Shown here: positions 8,734-16,981 of the stretch, piece after piece
How the letters are laid out: every line of letters begins with the position of its first letter
How positions within the stretch are numbered: position 1 is the stretch's first letter
NCBI GenBank assembly: GCA_900537185.1
Contig: LS999826.1
Span: 795,521 to 859,520 of the forward strand
Direction: 5' to 3'
DNA length: 64,000 nt
DNA from: Cytophagales bacterium Alg240-R148
GTDB taxonomy: Bacteria > Bacteroidota > Bacteroidia > Cytophagales > Cyclobacteriaceae
Notes under the pieces: model-generated
Told to the model about the DNA's origin: nothing
Databases searched by the model: none
Seen by the model: the letters and a program-made list of their open reading frames with translations, nothing else
Position numbers and translations under genes: made by a program

Positions 8734-8864
8734 AACTGATAATCAGTTACTTGGTATTGTTTGTTTGCTGTTGGTACTGTTTGTTGTTTCTGTTGTATAG
8801 GAAGATCTTCAATATGTTTGTTTAACTTTTTTACTGTTTTGTTAAACAATATGTTTAAACATAT
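8734..8864 (+). promoter_or_regulatory. Promoter and palindromic sites upstream of the FAS1 lipoprotein
   Basis: The 276-bp gap before the FAS1 gene holds three kinds of element. One is an exact -7 box TATGTTTG at 8813-8820, with TTG 17 bp upstream. Another is a 15-bp palindrome, AACTGAT-A-ATCAGTT, at 8734-8748. In the predicted leader there is a pair TGTTTAAC (8819-8826)/GTTAAACA (8841-8848), followed by the perfect 16-bp palindrome ATATGTTTAAACATAT (8849-8864). AATATGTTT occurs twice (8811, 8848). The palindromes are candidate operators; no binding protein can be named. Confidence 0.45.
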
Positions 8865-8897
8865 GTTTTTACTCTACAACACAAAAAAACAGTAGTT

Positions 8898-10271
8898 ATG
8901 AAAACATTATTAAAACCAGCATTCTTGATTCTATTAGTAGTAGGTTCATTTTTAACAAGTTGTAAAGAGGACAGTGTTACTCCAGTAGAAGACCCACAGT
9001 CTATTGCGGCCTTAGCTCAAGCCGAACCAAGTTTAAGCATTTTAGTAGATGCCCTGACCAAAGCAGATTTGGTATCTACTTTTAGCAACGACGGAAATTA
9101 TACAGTTTTTGCTCCTACCAACGCCGCATTTGTAGCCTTATTAGGCGCCACAGGACAATCAGAATTGGATGATCTTCCAGTAGATGTTTTGACCAACGTT
9201 TTAAAAAATCACGTACTAAGTTCTAAAGTGATGTCCACAGATTTAGTAGATGGCACTACTGCCAAAGCATTGAATGGAGAAAATGTATCCATTGGTGTAG
9301 GCAATGAAGTGACCATTTCAGGAGTAAAGGTGACGGTTACCGATATTGAAGCGAGCAATGGGATCATCCACATCATTGATGCCGTAATTGTTCCGGAGAG
9401 CATCCAACCTATAGTAGGGACCATCGTAGCTCCAGCTTACTTTAATAAAAACTTTACCACTTTGATTGCTGCCGTACAAGCAGCGGATGAAGACATTTTA
9501 TCTGTATTGCTTGGAGATGGCCCCTCTGGAAATGGTATGACCCTTTTTGCTCCTACCAACGATGCGTTTGAAGCAGCAGGCATAACTTCATTACCAGATG
9601 CTTCCACTCTTTCAGCAGTTTTGAAATACCATTTATTGGATGCAACTGTCAATTCATCGGACATAGCAGATGGTAGCTCGACTGCTGGTGCAGTAGGAGG
9701 CAATCTTTATTTGAGTAATAACGGAACAGACGGTTTGTTTATTAATGGCAACACCTCGGTGAGCATAGCCAATATAGCAGGTTCCAATGGGGTTGTCCAT
9801 GTAATTGACAGAACCTTAGTACCACCGTCAAACGATATTGTTGCCACAGCAACAGCCGCAGGTTTCAATAAATTGGCAGAAGCATTGACAGAAGCAAACT
9901 TGGTGTCAGCACTACAAGCCAATGGAGATTTTACAGTTTTTGCTCCAACGGATGCAGCATTTACAGCTTTGTACACAGCATTGGGTGTGAGTGGTCCTAG
10001 TGAAGTTGACGATGCTTTGTTAGAAGATGTATTGCTGTACCATGTAGTGTCTGGCGCCAGGGTTTTTTCAACTGATTTATCAGACAACCAAGAAGTGACA
10101 ACCTTGACCGACTTGTCCACTGGTAAATTTACAGTTCATTTGGCTTCTGGTGTGTCTTTAATAGACAACGATCCAGATTTTACAGACCCTAATGTAACAT
10201 CCGCCAACGTTTTAACAACCAATGGTGTGATTCATGTAGTAGATGCTGTTTTGATCCCAGCTGATCTTTAA
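8898..10271 (+). CDS. Lipoprotein with three fasciclin (FAS1) domains
   Basis: 457 residues. A lipoprotein signal ends in FLTSC, with Cys22 as the lipidation site. Three FAS1 domains follow in tandem, each with its H1 motif (TVFAPTNAAF, TLFAPTNDAF, TVFAPTDAAF) and its H2/YH-type ending (GIIHIIDAVIVP, GVVHVIDRTLVP, GVIHVVDAVLIP). They cover about residues 36-165, 172-312 and 316-457. FAS1 domains mediate adhesion to other proteins, polysaccharides or surfaces, so a surface-exposed adhesion role is likely. The gene has its own promoter region with palindromes and its own strong terminator, so it is monocistronic. Confidence 0.92.
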   Translation: MKTLLKPAFLILLVVGSFLTSCKEDSVTPVEDPQSIAALAQAEPSLSILVDALTKADLVSTFSNDGNYTVFAPTNAAFVALLGATGQSELDDLPVDVLTNVLKNHVLSSKVMSTDLVDGTTAKALNGENVSIGVGNEVTISGVKVTVTDIEASNGIIHIIDAVIVPESIQPIVGTIVAPAYFNKNFTTLIAAVQAADEDILSVLLGDGPSGNGMTLFAPTNDAFEAAGITSLPDASTLSAVLKYHLLDATVNSSDIADGSSTAGAVGGNLYLSNNGTDGLFINGNTSVSIANIAGSNGVVHVIDRTLVPPSNDIVATATAAGFNKLAEALTEANLVSALQANGDFTVFAPTDAAFTALYTALGVSGPSEVDDALLEDVLLYHVVSGARVFSTDLSDNQEVTTLTDLSTGKFTVHLASGVSLIDNDPDFTDPNVTSANVLTTNGVIHVVDAVLIPADL

Positions 10272-10286
10272 TTAAGGTTTGTTGAG

Positions 10287-10317
10287 AGGCCCTCATGAAA
10301 ATGAGGGCCTTTTTTTT
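10287..10317 (+). terminator. Rho-independent terminator after the FAS1 gene
   Basis: Perfect 10-bp stem AGGCCCTCAT (10287-10296)/ATGAGGGCCT (10301-10310) closed by a GAAA tetraloop and followed by a run of T. Confidence 0.93.
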
Positions 10318-10420
10318 GTTCAAATTTTAATGGGATTCTTGGTCCATCTGATCTTGTTTATTGATTCGATTTTGTTACTTTGTTATTTCGTTATGACTGA
10401 CCATTAAAACCAAAGCCATC

Positions 10421-10771
10421 ATGCCTTACAGTGAGTTTTTAGCCGATCGTGTCCGTTCTAGACTTAAGAACCAACCGAACGTTGAAGAAAAAAAAATGAT
10501 GGGGGGACTTATTTTTATGGTGGATCAAAAAATGTGCATCGGGGTAGACAAAGACCGTAAAACAGGAGAAGACCGCATCATGGTACGGGTAGGAAAGGCG
10601 GTTTACTTGCCATTGTTAGAGAAAAAAGGGTGTAGAGAAATGGATTTTACAGGCAAACCAATGAAAGGCTTTTTATTCGTTTACTCAGAAGGGATTGATT
10701 TCGAGGCCGATTTAGATTTTTGGGTAGAGAAAGCCCTTGAATTCAATGTGCTTGCACAAAAAAGTAAATAA
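10421..10771 (+). CDS. TfoX/Sxy N-terminal domain protein
   Basis: 116 residues covering only the TfoX N-terminal domain: an alpha helix (FLADRVRSRL), the hallmark KKMMGGLIFMVDQKMCIGV, then RIMVRVGKAVYLPLL and the MDFTGKPMKGFLFV segment. In gammaproteobacteria full-length TfoX/Sxy activates competence genes; the stand-alone N-terminal domain is common in Bacteroidota and has no proven role there. Nothing nearby suggests a competence locus. A near-match -7 element (TTACTTTG at 10375-10382) lies about 40 bp upstream. ChaN-like protein follows after 32 bp on the same strand. Confidence 0.85.
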   Translation: MPYSEFLADRVRSRLKNQPNVEEKKMMGGLIFMVDQKMCIGVDKDRKTGEDRIMVRVGKAVYLPLLEKKGCREMDFTGKPMKGFLFVYSEGIDFEADLDFWVEKALEFNVLAQKSK

Positions 10772-10803
10772 CCAGTTGTGGTACCCGCTTTCCTTAAAAA
10801 GTT

Positions 10804-11661
10804 ATGAAAAAAATATGGATGTTCTTAAGTGTATTGTGCTTTCTGTACAATGCCCAGGCACAAGACAAAATGCCAGCCTATGTCTTATACAATGCACAAG
10901 GTAAAAAAGTCAGCTTTAAAAAATTGATTAAGGCCATGGAGGGGAGCGACATAGTTTTGTTTGGAGAACAGCACAACAACCCCATTGCCCATTGGCTCCA
11001 GTTGGAGTCAATTAAAGCATTGCATCCAAAGCGGAATTTAGTGCTCGGGGCGGAAATGATAGAGGCCGACAACCAGGCAGCATTGGATGCTTATTTAAAT
11101 GGCAATGTGGATAACAAAGGGCTGGACACCTTGGCCAGGTTGTGGGGCAATTATAAAACAGACTATGCACCTTTGGTTGACTTTTGCAAAAACAACAACC
11201 TCGCATTTATTGCGACCAATGTGCCAAGGACTTACGCGAGAATGGTACACAAAGGAGGGTTTGAGGCTCTAGAAAACCTAGATGCAACTGCATTACAATG
11301 GCTGGTACCTTTGCCTTTTCCTTTTGATCCCAACCTACCAACCTACAAGAGTATTCTAGAGATGATGGGCGATCATGGTAGTATCGAATTGGTGAAGGCC
11401 CAAGCGCTCAAAGACGCAACCATGGCCCATTTTATCCTAAAAAATAGAGAAGATAGTAGTTTGTTTGTCCATTTTAATGGGGCCTACCATTCCGATAATT
11501 ATGAAGGCATATTGTGGTATTTGAAAAATGCATGGAGCGATTTGCAATACTTAACTGTATCAACGGTAACCCAAGAAAATGTTTTTAAGTTAGAAAAAGA
11601 ACACCTTCGCAAAGCAGATTTTATTATTTGCGTAGACAAGGATATGACTACAACCTATTAA
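10804..11661 (+). CDS. ChaN-like (haem-binding uptake, Tiki superfamily) secreted protein
   Basis: 285 residues with a signal peptide (about residues 1-19, ending in AQAQ). The core signature is VLFGEQHNNPIAHWLQL near residues 49-65, followed by LVLGAEMIEADNQAALDAYL, ALKDATMAH near 200 and the C-terminal FVHFNGAYHSDNYEGIL. These are the conserved E-H and H-F-N-G-x-H-H/Y-x-D motifs of the ChaN/TIKI fold. ChaN of Campylobacter is an iron-regulated lipoprotein that binds haem. TIKI proteins are metalloproteases of the same fold. No lipobox Cys is seen here, so it is likely periplasmic. The substrate is undetermined. Confidence 0.85.
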   Translation: MKKIWMFLSVLCFLYNAQAQDKMPAYVLYNAQGKKVSFKKLIKAMEGSDIVLFGEQHNNPIAHWLQLESIKALHPKRNLVLGAEMIEADNQAALDAYLNGNVDNKGLDTLARLWGNYKTDYAPLVDFCKNNNLAFIATNVPRTYARMVHKGGFEALENLDATALQWLVPLPFPFDPNLPTYKSILEMMGDHGSIELVKAQALKDATMAHFILKNREDSSLFVHFNGAYHSDNYEGILWYLKNAWSDLQYLTVSTVTQENVFKLEKEHLRKADFIICVDKDMTTTY

Positions 11662-11695
11662 GCACCAAATACATCGGCTTTTTCCAGTTCTTCTC

Positions 11696-12280
11696 TTAAG
11701 AATTCTTTTTCACGAATTTGGTTAGCAATACAATTTGTTGGCCACTTACTTTTCCTTCAATTTGCTCTGAATTATTGTGAACTAGGGAAATTCCTCGAAC
11801 TGCCGTACCTCTTTTTGCTACTAGGCTGGAACCTTTGACGTTGAGGTCTTTTATTAAAACTACATTGTCTCCGGATTGTAAAACTACACCATTGCTATCC
11901 ATGTGTTGCACTGCATCACTAGATTCTTCCGAAACGTAATCTGCTGATTTTGCCCATTCTACTGTTGCATCGTCCAAATACATCATATCCAACAAATCTT
12001 GAGGCCAGCCTTCGTGTTTCAGTTTGTGTAAAACCCGCCAAGCAATAACCTGTACCGCAGGTATTTCGCTCCACATGCTGTCGTTCAAACAGCGCCAGTG
12101 GTTGGGGTCGGCAGAAGCAGGTTCTTCCAACTGGCTTTTACATGTAACACAAGTATTTATACTGTGTTCTGTAGATATGGTTGTTTCAGGCGGTACAGTA
12201 TAAAGGGATAAGTCTATTGTGGACCCACACAGTTCACACTTGTTGTTGCTTCGTTGGTTGATATAATTATCAATATTCAT
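11696..12280 (-). CDS. yjdM: PhnA/YjdM family zinc-ribbon protein
   Basis: 194 residues. The N-terminal zinc ribbon has two Cys pairs, CELC (about residue 16) and CVTC (about 44). The C-terminal domain carries the family hallmark GDNVVLIKDLNVKGSS, AKRGTAVRGISLV and EGKVSGQQIVLLTKFVKK. Once called PhnA for alkylphosphonate use, this family is not a phosphonoacetate hydrolase and its true role is unsettled. At 194 residues it is the longer form, with a middle segment (about residues 55-120) between ribbon and hallmark domain, compared with about 110 for the E. coli protein. It is transcribed alone and converges on the ChaN-like gene. Confidence 0.87.
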   Translation of the reverse strand: MNIDNYINQRSNNKCELCGSTIDLSLYTVPPETTISTEHSINTCVTCKSQLEEPASADPNHWRCLNDSMWSEIPAVQVIAWRVLHKLKHEGWPQDLLDMMYLDDATVEWAKSADYVSEESSDAVQHMDSNGVVLQSGDNVVLIKDLNVKGSSLVAKRGTAVRGISLVHNNSEQIEGKVSGQQIVLLTKFVKKNS

Positions 12281-12308
12281 GTAAAAAAGATGCTTGGTGT
12301 TGAACAGC

Positions 12309-12316
12309 CAAAGTTA
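12309..12316 (-). promoter_or_regulatory. Probable -7 promoter box for yjdM
   Basis: The minus strand reads TAACTTTG, an exact TAnnTTTG, which puts the RNA start near 12302, about 22 nt before the ATG at 12280. The -33 region is weak (GCTG at the 19-bp spacing). The rest of the 12281-12573 divergent gap is AT-rich with no other clear element. Confidence 0.5.
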
Positions 12317-12573
12317 CTGCTTATAATTGAGATTACAGCGAAGCAACTGTATTTACCAATTGGTTGGGGAGCTTTTGTTGCCCCTATGCAATTGCTCCTG
12401 TCCAATTACTGTAATATTATAGGATAAAAGATATAATTAAAATAATATTTCTACGCAAATTTATGCTTTAATAACGGGGTTAATGGAAAAGAAAAGGAAA
12501 AATTATTCTGAAATTAAACGAGTAATGTTATATTGGGGATGATTTTTTTATATAATCTTTAGTATTAGTGTGT

Positions 12574-12930
12574 ATGTTGGATCCAATAAAGTTAGAGCAT
12601 TTCAGAAATTTAGTATCCTTGGCGGGCATTGATGGCTCTATTGATGAGTCTGAAAGAGTAGCACTTTCCAAAATTGCATTTGATCGAGGAATTGCATTGG
12701 ACCGTTTAAATGTTATGTTAAACCGCTCCGATGAATACGTATACTTAATCCCTCAAAATACGCAAGAACGCGAGAGTCAAATTACTGAAATGATCAAATT
12801 GGCTTTGGTGGATGGCGAGTTTTCTAAAGCAGAGCTTGAGTTGATATTGACAGTAGGTGAAAAGCTTAGTTACACGTATGAAGAAATTCATGCATTGATA
12901 GAAAAAAATACAGCAAGTTCTATTTTTTAG
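12574..12930 (+). CDS. Small TerB-like protein
   Basis: 118 residues from ATG 12574 (a GTG two codons upstream is also in frame). The pattern is all-helical: NLVSLAGIDGSIDESERVALSKIAFDRGI, then ITEMIKLALVDGEFSKAELELILTVGEKLSYTYEEIHALI. The repeated (A/V)DG-x-(I/F)-x-x-x-E motif is that of the TerB domain, which binds divalent metal with paired acidic residues. TerB-like proteins occur in tellurite-resistance and stress clusters, but stand-alone copies are common and uncharacterised. Its 3' end overlaps the ion-channel gene by 11 bp on the opposite strand. A TATAATCTTTAG sequence at 12551-12562 could be its promoter. Confidence 0.7.
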   Translation: MLDPIKLEHFRNLVSLAGIDGSIDESERVALSKIAFDRGIALDRLNVMLNRSDEYVYLIPQNTQERESQITEMIKLALVDGEFSKAELELILTVGEKLSYTYEEIHALIEKNTASSIF

Positions 12931-13579
12931 ATTCTTGGTTGAGGTATTTGCCAATAATTAATGCCACAATAATGGTTTGGTAAATCTGACATGCCAATCC
13001 AAATAACATCACTACTCTTTTTGAAAATTCATTCGATGGGGTTATGTCTCCATACCCTATGGTGGTTTGTGTGACGTAACTAAAATACAATAGATCCGTA
13101 CTTTTTTCAGCTAAAGTGCCGTTCAAGTTATTGAAAGAACCAGGTTGGTAAATTTCTATCAATAAGAAGATAAAAAAGCCAGTAAGGCCCAATACTACAA
13201 ACCCACACAACACGGCAATTAAAATGCTAGGTTCTATGTGGTCGGCCTGTAGGATGTCTCTGAAAAGTTGAAAAGCGACAATGGCAAAGAAGATAAGGTA
13301 GAGAGAAAAAATATAACTTTCCGACGAAAATACTTTGAAAAAATTAAGCCCAACAATCAAAAACGCCAACCCCAAGAATATCATGAGGTAGCGCATAATT
13401 TTTTTTCTGTGGTAAAATAAATTGATACCCGCAATTAGGTTGATTCCGAAAACCAAGGGCTGCATATTGTCTTGGTAAAAATCATCGGGGAAAAACAAAG
13501 GTAAAAATATAAGGAGCAGAAAACTCAATAATAACAAGTTGTACCGCAGATCAAAAAGTTTTTCTCTAAAGTTGCTCAT
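12920..13579 (-). CDS. Ion channel protein with potassium-type selectivity filter
   Basis: 219 residues from ATG 13579; the longer reading from TTG 13600 would run almost into the upstream gene and is unlikely. Four hydrophobic segments fill residues 13-104. A channel module follows: outer helix (about 118-142), pore helix and the filter TIGYGD at 173-178 in SYVTQTTIGYGDITP, then the inner helix LFGLACQIYQTIIVALIIGKYL. TIGYGD is the classic potassium filter. The four extra N-terminal helices lack the Arg ladder of voltage sensors. There is no C-terminal RCK or cyclic-nucleotide domain. It is the last gene of a four-gene operon with three outer-membrane proteins. Confidence 0.88.
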   Translation of the reverse strand: MSNFREKLFDLRYNLLLLSFLLLIFLPLFFPDDFYQDNMQPLVFGINLIAGINLFYHRKKIMRYLMIFLGLAFLIVGLNFFKVFSSESYIFSLYLIFFAIVAFQLFRDILQADHIEPSILIAVLCGFVVLGLTGFFIFLLIEIYQPGSFNNLNGTLAEKSTDLLYFSYVTQTTIGYGDITPSNEFSKRVVMLFGLACQIYQTIIVALIIGKYLNQESKK

Positions 13580-13600
13580 GTGCAATAAATATACAATCAA

Positions 13601-14299
13601 TTATTGAATTTTATGAAATACGCGCAGCCTAAATACCAAATCAGAACGGTTTAAATTTCCTGTGGCGAGGTCTCCTCTGCTCTGAATCATGACATTGGAT
13701 TCGACCGTCCATTGTCCATCAAAAACATATCCCAAGCCTGTTGTAAATCGAAAAGAATCATCTTCAACGTCTACAGAAGGGTCCAAATGAAAAATATATT
13801 CTGCGGTAAACGGAGTGAAAAAATAAGCCACGAAGGTGTCGTGCCTGTATCTAAAGGTACTGCCAATCCTATACCGATAACGCAGGAAACTTTCTAAAGG
13901 GGACCCTATTGGTCTTAGCCTTCTATTTTCAATTCGAAAAAGGTGGTCAATAGCAATTTTATCAAATCGAGGCCAGGATACTTTAGTGCCTATAAACGGT
14001 CTGATTTCATTTAAATCGGGGGTTTCATTGTCGTTGACTATATAAAACCAACCCATCCCCCCAAGTAACTCCCAGTGGTCTTTAATAAAATATTTGAATT
14101 TTGGTCTTAATACGGTTCTAAATTTTTGGTTAACGCTGTTGAAGTTTTTTCTCCAACCCACGTCAGCAAGAACGGTTAGTTTGGTGCTGAGGCTAAATGA
14201 CGGGTTGTAATCAAACCAAAAACGTTTGTTTGTTTTGGTTTGCCCCATCGACACCAACGGAGACAAACAAAACAGAAACCATACAATTCTTAAAGACAT
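13601..14299 (-). CDS. DUF2490 outer-membrane beta-barrel protein
   Basis: 232 residues with a signal peptide (about residues 1-19, ending SMGQ). The body alternates aromatic and polar residues in amphipathic strands (RFWFDYNPSFSLSTKLTVLADVGWRKN, ELLGGMGWFYIVND, IENRRLRPIGSPLESFLRYRYRIG), the pattern of the DUF2490 family of Bacteroidota barrels, whose function is unknown. It lies 3 bp after the barrel gene upstream and 21 bp before the channel start, in the same operon. The C-terminal LVFRLRVFHKIQ strand ends in polar residues rather than aromatic Phe. Confidence 0.82.
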   Translation of the reverse strand: MSLRIVWFLFCLSPLVSMGQTKTNKRFWFDYNPSFSLSTKLTVLADVGWRKNFNSVNQKFRTVLRPKFKYFIKDHWELLGGMGWFYIVNDNETPDLNEIRPFIGTKVSWPRFDKIAIDHLFRIENRRLRPIGSPLESFLRYRYRIGSTFRYRHDTFVAYFFTPFTAEYIFHLDPSVDVEDDSFRFTTGLGYVFDGQWTVESNVMIQSRGDLATGNLNRSDLVFRLRVFHKIQ

Positions 14300-14302
14300 T
14301 AA

Positions 14303-14998
14303 TTAGTCGTATTTATACATTTCCTTGAACTTCATACCGTCGCGGTGGTAAATCATAAAACTTAAAGAGATAGAAAATACACGGGCATCCATCCCTTCAT
14401 AAGGTTTTACATTTACGCCGTTCCCATCTGTCTCTATAAAATCAGGGTTTAAAAAGTTCTGAGGGTAATAGGTGAACCGCAAATTGGACCCATAAGGGAA
14501 TTGAACACCAGCAAACAAGGAGGGCACAAAACGAGGTGTTCTGTCTGAAAACCACGAGTTAAATTTGCTTTTGTTGTTGTTTTCAAATGTTTTCTCTTTG
14601 TAGTTGACAACCAAGTCATATTGGCCTCCGCCATAAAAGAAAAAGTCATGTTTTAAGTCACCATATTTAAAGGCTAGTGGAATACCGAAATTGTAGGTTC
14701 TCATTTTTTTTCTAATGCCATTGGCTTCGTCGTATATAAACCCGATATTTTTTAATGAAAACCCTGAGTAGAAACCAGCTTTTTCCGAAAAATCTTTGTT
14801 GATGTATTGTTGGATGTGCAGGAAGAGTGTAAATCGGACAACGTTATTGAGCTCTACATTGTTTTTTTTAACATTGGCAAAAGAGAAGATAAATTCTCCT
14901 CCTGACGACCAATATGTAGGCTTTTCTTGGGCCATGGTATTTTGACAGACGGACATTGCTACCAAAACGATCGAACAAATAATTAAAGTCTTTTTCAT
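14303..14998 (-). CDS. Outer-membrane beta-barrel protein, family unknown
   Basis: 231 residues with a signal peptide ending in TMAQ (about residue 23). Amphipathic strands follow (EFIFSFANVKK, YNFGIPLAFKYGD, FFFYGGGQYDLVVNY, FVPSLFAGVQFPYGSNLRFTYYP, RVFSISLSFMIYHRDG), a pattern matching the small PorT-like or OMP_b-brl barrels of Bacteroidota. It sits second in the operon that begins with the BamA-like gene (16-bp gap) and continues into DUF2490 (3-bp gap). No partner or cargo can be told from the sequence. Confidence 0.72.
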   Translation of the reverse strand: MKKTLIICSIVLVAMSVCQNTMAQEKPTYWSSGGEFIFSFANVKKNNVELNNVVRFTLFLHIQQYINKDFSEKAGFYSGFSLKNIGFIYDEANGIRKKMRTYNFGIPLAFKYGDLKHDFFFYGGGQYDLVVNYKEKTFENNNKSKFNSWFSDRTPRFVPSLFAGVQFPYGSNLRFTYYPQNFLNPDFIETDGNGVNVKPYEGMDARVFSISLSFMIYHRDGMKFKEMYKYD

Positions 14999-15014
14999 AA
15001 CATATTGATAATTA

Positions 15015-16940
15015 TCACTCTAAAGTAATGATTTTTGGCTTTCCGGGCCTAAAATCTTCAAATATTCTTGGGTTATTGGTCGAAAATTCGAAGCGGAAGG
15101 AGTTCCCATTTGGAGGAACTACAGGGTAGTAAGCAAACCTTAATTGTATGGTCTGAATGACCAGGCTTTCGTTTCTTATGCGAATTCCAGCACCTACTGC
15201 CATATAAGTATCTGAATATTTAAACAGACTTTGGTTGGTGCCCACTACCGCAACATCCCCAAATGCATAAGGCGCAAATTTAAAACCCAAAAAATACCAA
15301 GGCGTAAATACGATGGCTTCAAAACTCCCGGATACGATTTGATCGCTCTCAATATCGTCCCCGTTTAACCCTCTAACTTGCTCCTTCGTATTAATATTTT
15401 CTATTCTATTATTAAAAATGGTTTTTCCATATTTAACCGAAGAAATGGTTCTTAATTTATACCGTCCAATGGTGTTCAATTCTGAAATATGCAACAAACC
15501 AAATTTCAACACACCATCATTCAGGGATCTATTCTCCCAAAACCCACCAATAGCCGCAGTACCCAATAAAAAACCTTGCCCTTTGTTGTACCAAGCCCTG
15601 CCTAAAGTTAGTCCGGTATAAGGCCGCTGGACATATTCACTGTTCTCATATCCCAGTGAAAAGGAAGAAATATACCCTATTGGAATATCCTCAGTAATGC
15701 CAAACCCATAGATTAGGCTACTTTTCATGTAGTTTCTTGAACTGAAACTTATTTCTCCCAAATACCCAAGTCGGTCCTGAAAATAAAATAGTGTATCGGC
15801 ATCTGTACTTTCTGGTCTTCGAATAAACTCGCTGTTGTAAAAGCGCCCAGTAATAAAGATGTTTTGTCTTTCATTTTTTCTATTAACCTGTAAAGATTTT
15901 CCAAACCAAAAATCGGAGGTAACCGATTCGAATGGGGCGCTGTAAATGGTGTCTTGGTTAAAGTCTTGCCAATAGTGAAAAGCCCTGAGGCTGTGCACAT
16001 CAAAACCATATCCCGTTTTTGTCTCTGGCGTAATAAACGGTTTGTCCAAAAATACCCGAACTTCATTCTGTTCACCGGAATTCACAAAACTTGCTCCTGC
16101 ATCTACAATAGTATTGCCTATATTGCTCACCTTGTATTGTGCAGCATATCCGAAAGGGGGAGGAAACTCTTTTTTGTACAAGCCTAATAGCGATAGTTCA
16201 TGGCCCTGTCTGAACATATTTTTATGGGCCACACCAAAACTGAAATCATCGGCACTGCCAAAAGACCCTTCAACCGAGTAAGGAAAGTTGTCTTGCACCA
16301 CCACAATTACTTCTACTTTCTCTTCGTCTAATGGCGTAGTTTTGACATAGATTTTAACATCATGAATAAAGGTAAGGTTTCTTATAATTCTTTCATTGTC
16401 TGCAATAACAAGTGGGTTAAGGGGGGTGTTTTCTTTAAATTGTATGAATTTTAAAATGGCCTTTTCCCGGGTGGAACGATGGAGTTTATTAGCAAATGTC
16501 GCTAGTTTGTTAGGAGTGAGCAAGGTAGTGTCCAAAACGCTCTGGCCAAAAGATTCCAATTGTTTGATTCGGATACTTTGGATGGTTTTGCCCTTGTAGG
16601 GCATAAAGAAGTCCTCACTTTTTATGGTGTTGATGGCTTCTTCCTCTAGGTTGTTCGGTTCCGTTATTAGGGCATCGAACAAATTCTTGGTGAACCAGTT
16701 TTGATAACTTTTATTTTTGATAGAATCGTAGAAAACATCGGATTTTGTATATGGGTTTTTACGAATTTTGTATTTGACACTATCCGGTAAGTAAACCACC
16801 GTATCAGTTAAAGTCATAATCAATGTGTCTTTCAGAACAATCATTCTGCCCGATTTCACCTTAATTTCATTGTTCTGGGCAATAGATTTTAACGCCAGAA
16901 TAAAAATGAAACAAAATAGGATGGTAATGCTTTTTTTCAA
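15015..16940 (-). CDS. BamA/TamA-like outer-membrane protein
   Basis: 641 residues, starting at TTG 16940: an in-frame stop lies three codons upstream and no ATG is nearer. A signal peptide (to about residue 21, SIAQ) precedes POTRA-like segments: IQSIRIKQLESFG...LDTTLL, then ILKFIQFKENTPLNPLVIADNERIIRNLTFIHDVKIYVK and the strand VEVIVVVQDNFP (about residues 115-225). The rest is a barrel of about 16 strands with NPRIFEDFRPGKPKIITLE at the end. BamA-family proteins insert barrels or move substrates across the outer membrane. The N-terminus lacks the full five-POTRA set, so this is an accessory homologue. It leads the four-gene operon. Confidence 0.8.
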   Translation of the reverse strand: MKKSITILFCFIFILALKSIAQNNEIKVKSGRMIVLKDTLIMTLTDTVVYLPDSVKYKIRKNPYTKSDVFYDSIKNKSYQNWFTKNLFDALITEPNNLEEEAINTIKSEDFFMPYKGKTIQSIRIKQLESFGQSVLDTTLLTPNKLATFANKLHRSTREKAILKFIQFKENTPLNPLVIADNERIIRNLTFIHDVKIYVKTTPLDEEKVEVIVVVQDNFPYSVEGSFGSADDFSFGVAHKNMFRQGHELSLLGLYKKEFPPPFGYAAQYKVSNIGNTIVDAGASFVNSGEQNEVRVFLDKPFITPETKTGYGFDVHSLRAFHYWQDFNQDTIYSAPFESVTSDFWFGKSLQVNRKNERQNIFITGRFYNSEFIRRPESTDADTLFYFQDRLGYLGEISFSSRNYMKSSLIYGFGITEDIPIGYISSFSLGYENSEYVQRPYTGLTLGRAWYNKGQGFLLGTAAIGGFWENRSLNDGVLKFGLLHISELNTIGRYKLRTISSVKYGKTIFNNRIENINTKEQVRGLNGDDIESDQIVSGSFEAIVFTPWYFLGFKFAPYAFGDVAVVGTNQSLFKYSDTYMAVGAGIRIRNESLVIQTIQLRFAYYPVVPPNGNSFRFEFSTNNPRIFEDFRPGKPKIITLE

Positions 16941-16964
16941 TCTTAATCAGAGTATTTTTATATT

Positions 16965-16972
16965 CAAATATA
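16965..16972 (-). promoter_or_regulatory. -7 promoter box for the BamA-like operon
   Basis: The minus strand reads TATATTTG, an exact TAnnTTTG match. It predicts an RNA start near 16958, about 18 nt ahead of the TTG start codon at 16940. The 41-bp divergent gap also has to serve the plus-strand gene at 16982; TATTTTTA at 16953-16960 is a near-match in that direction. Confidence 0.55.
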
Positions 16973-16981
16973 ACATATAAA

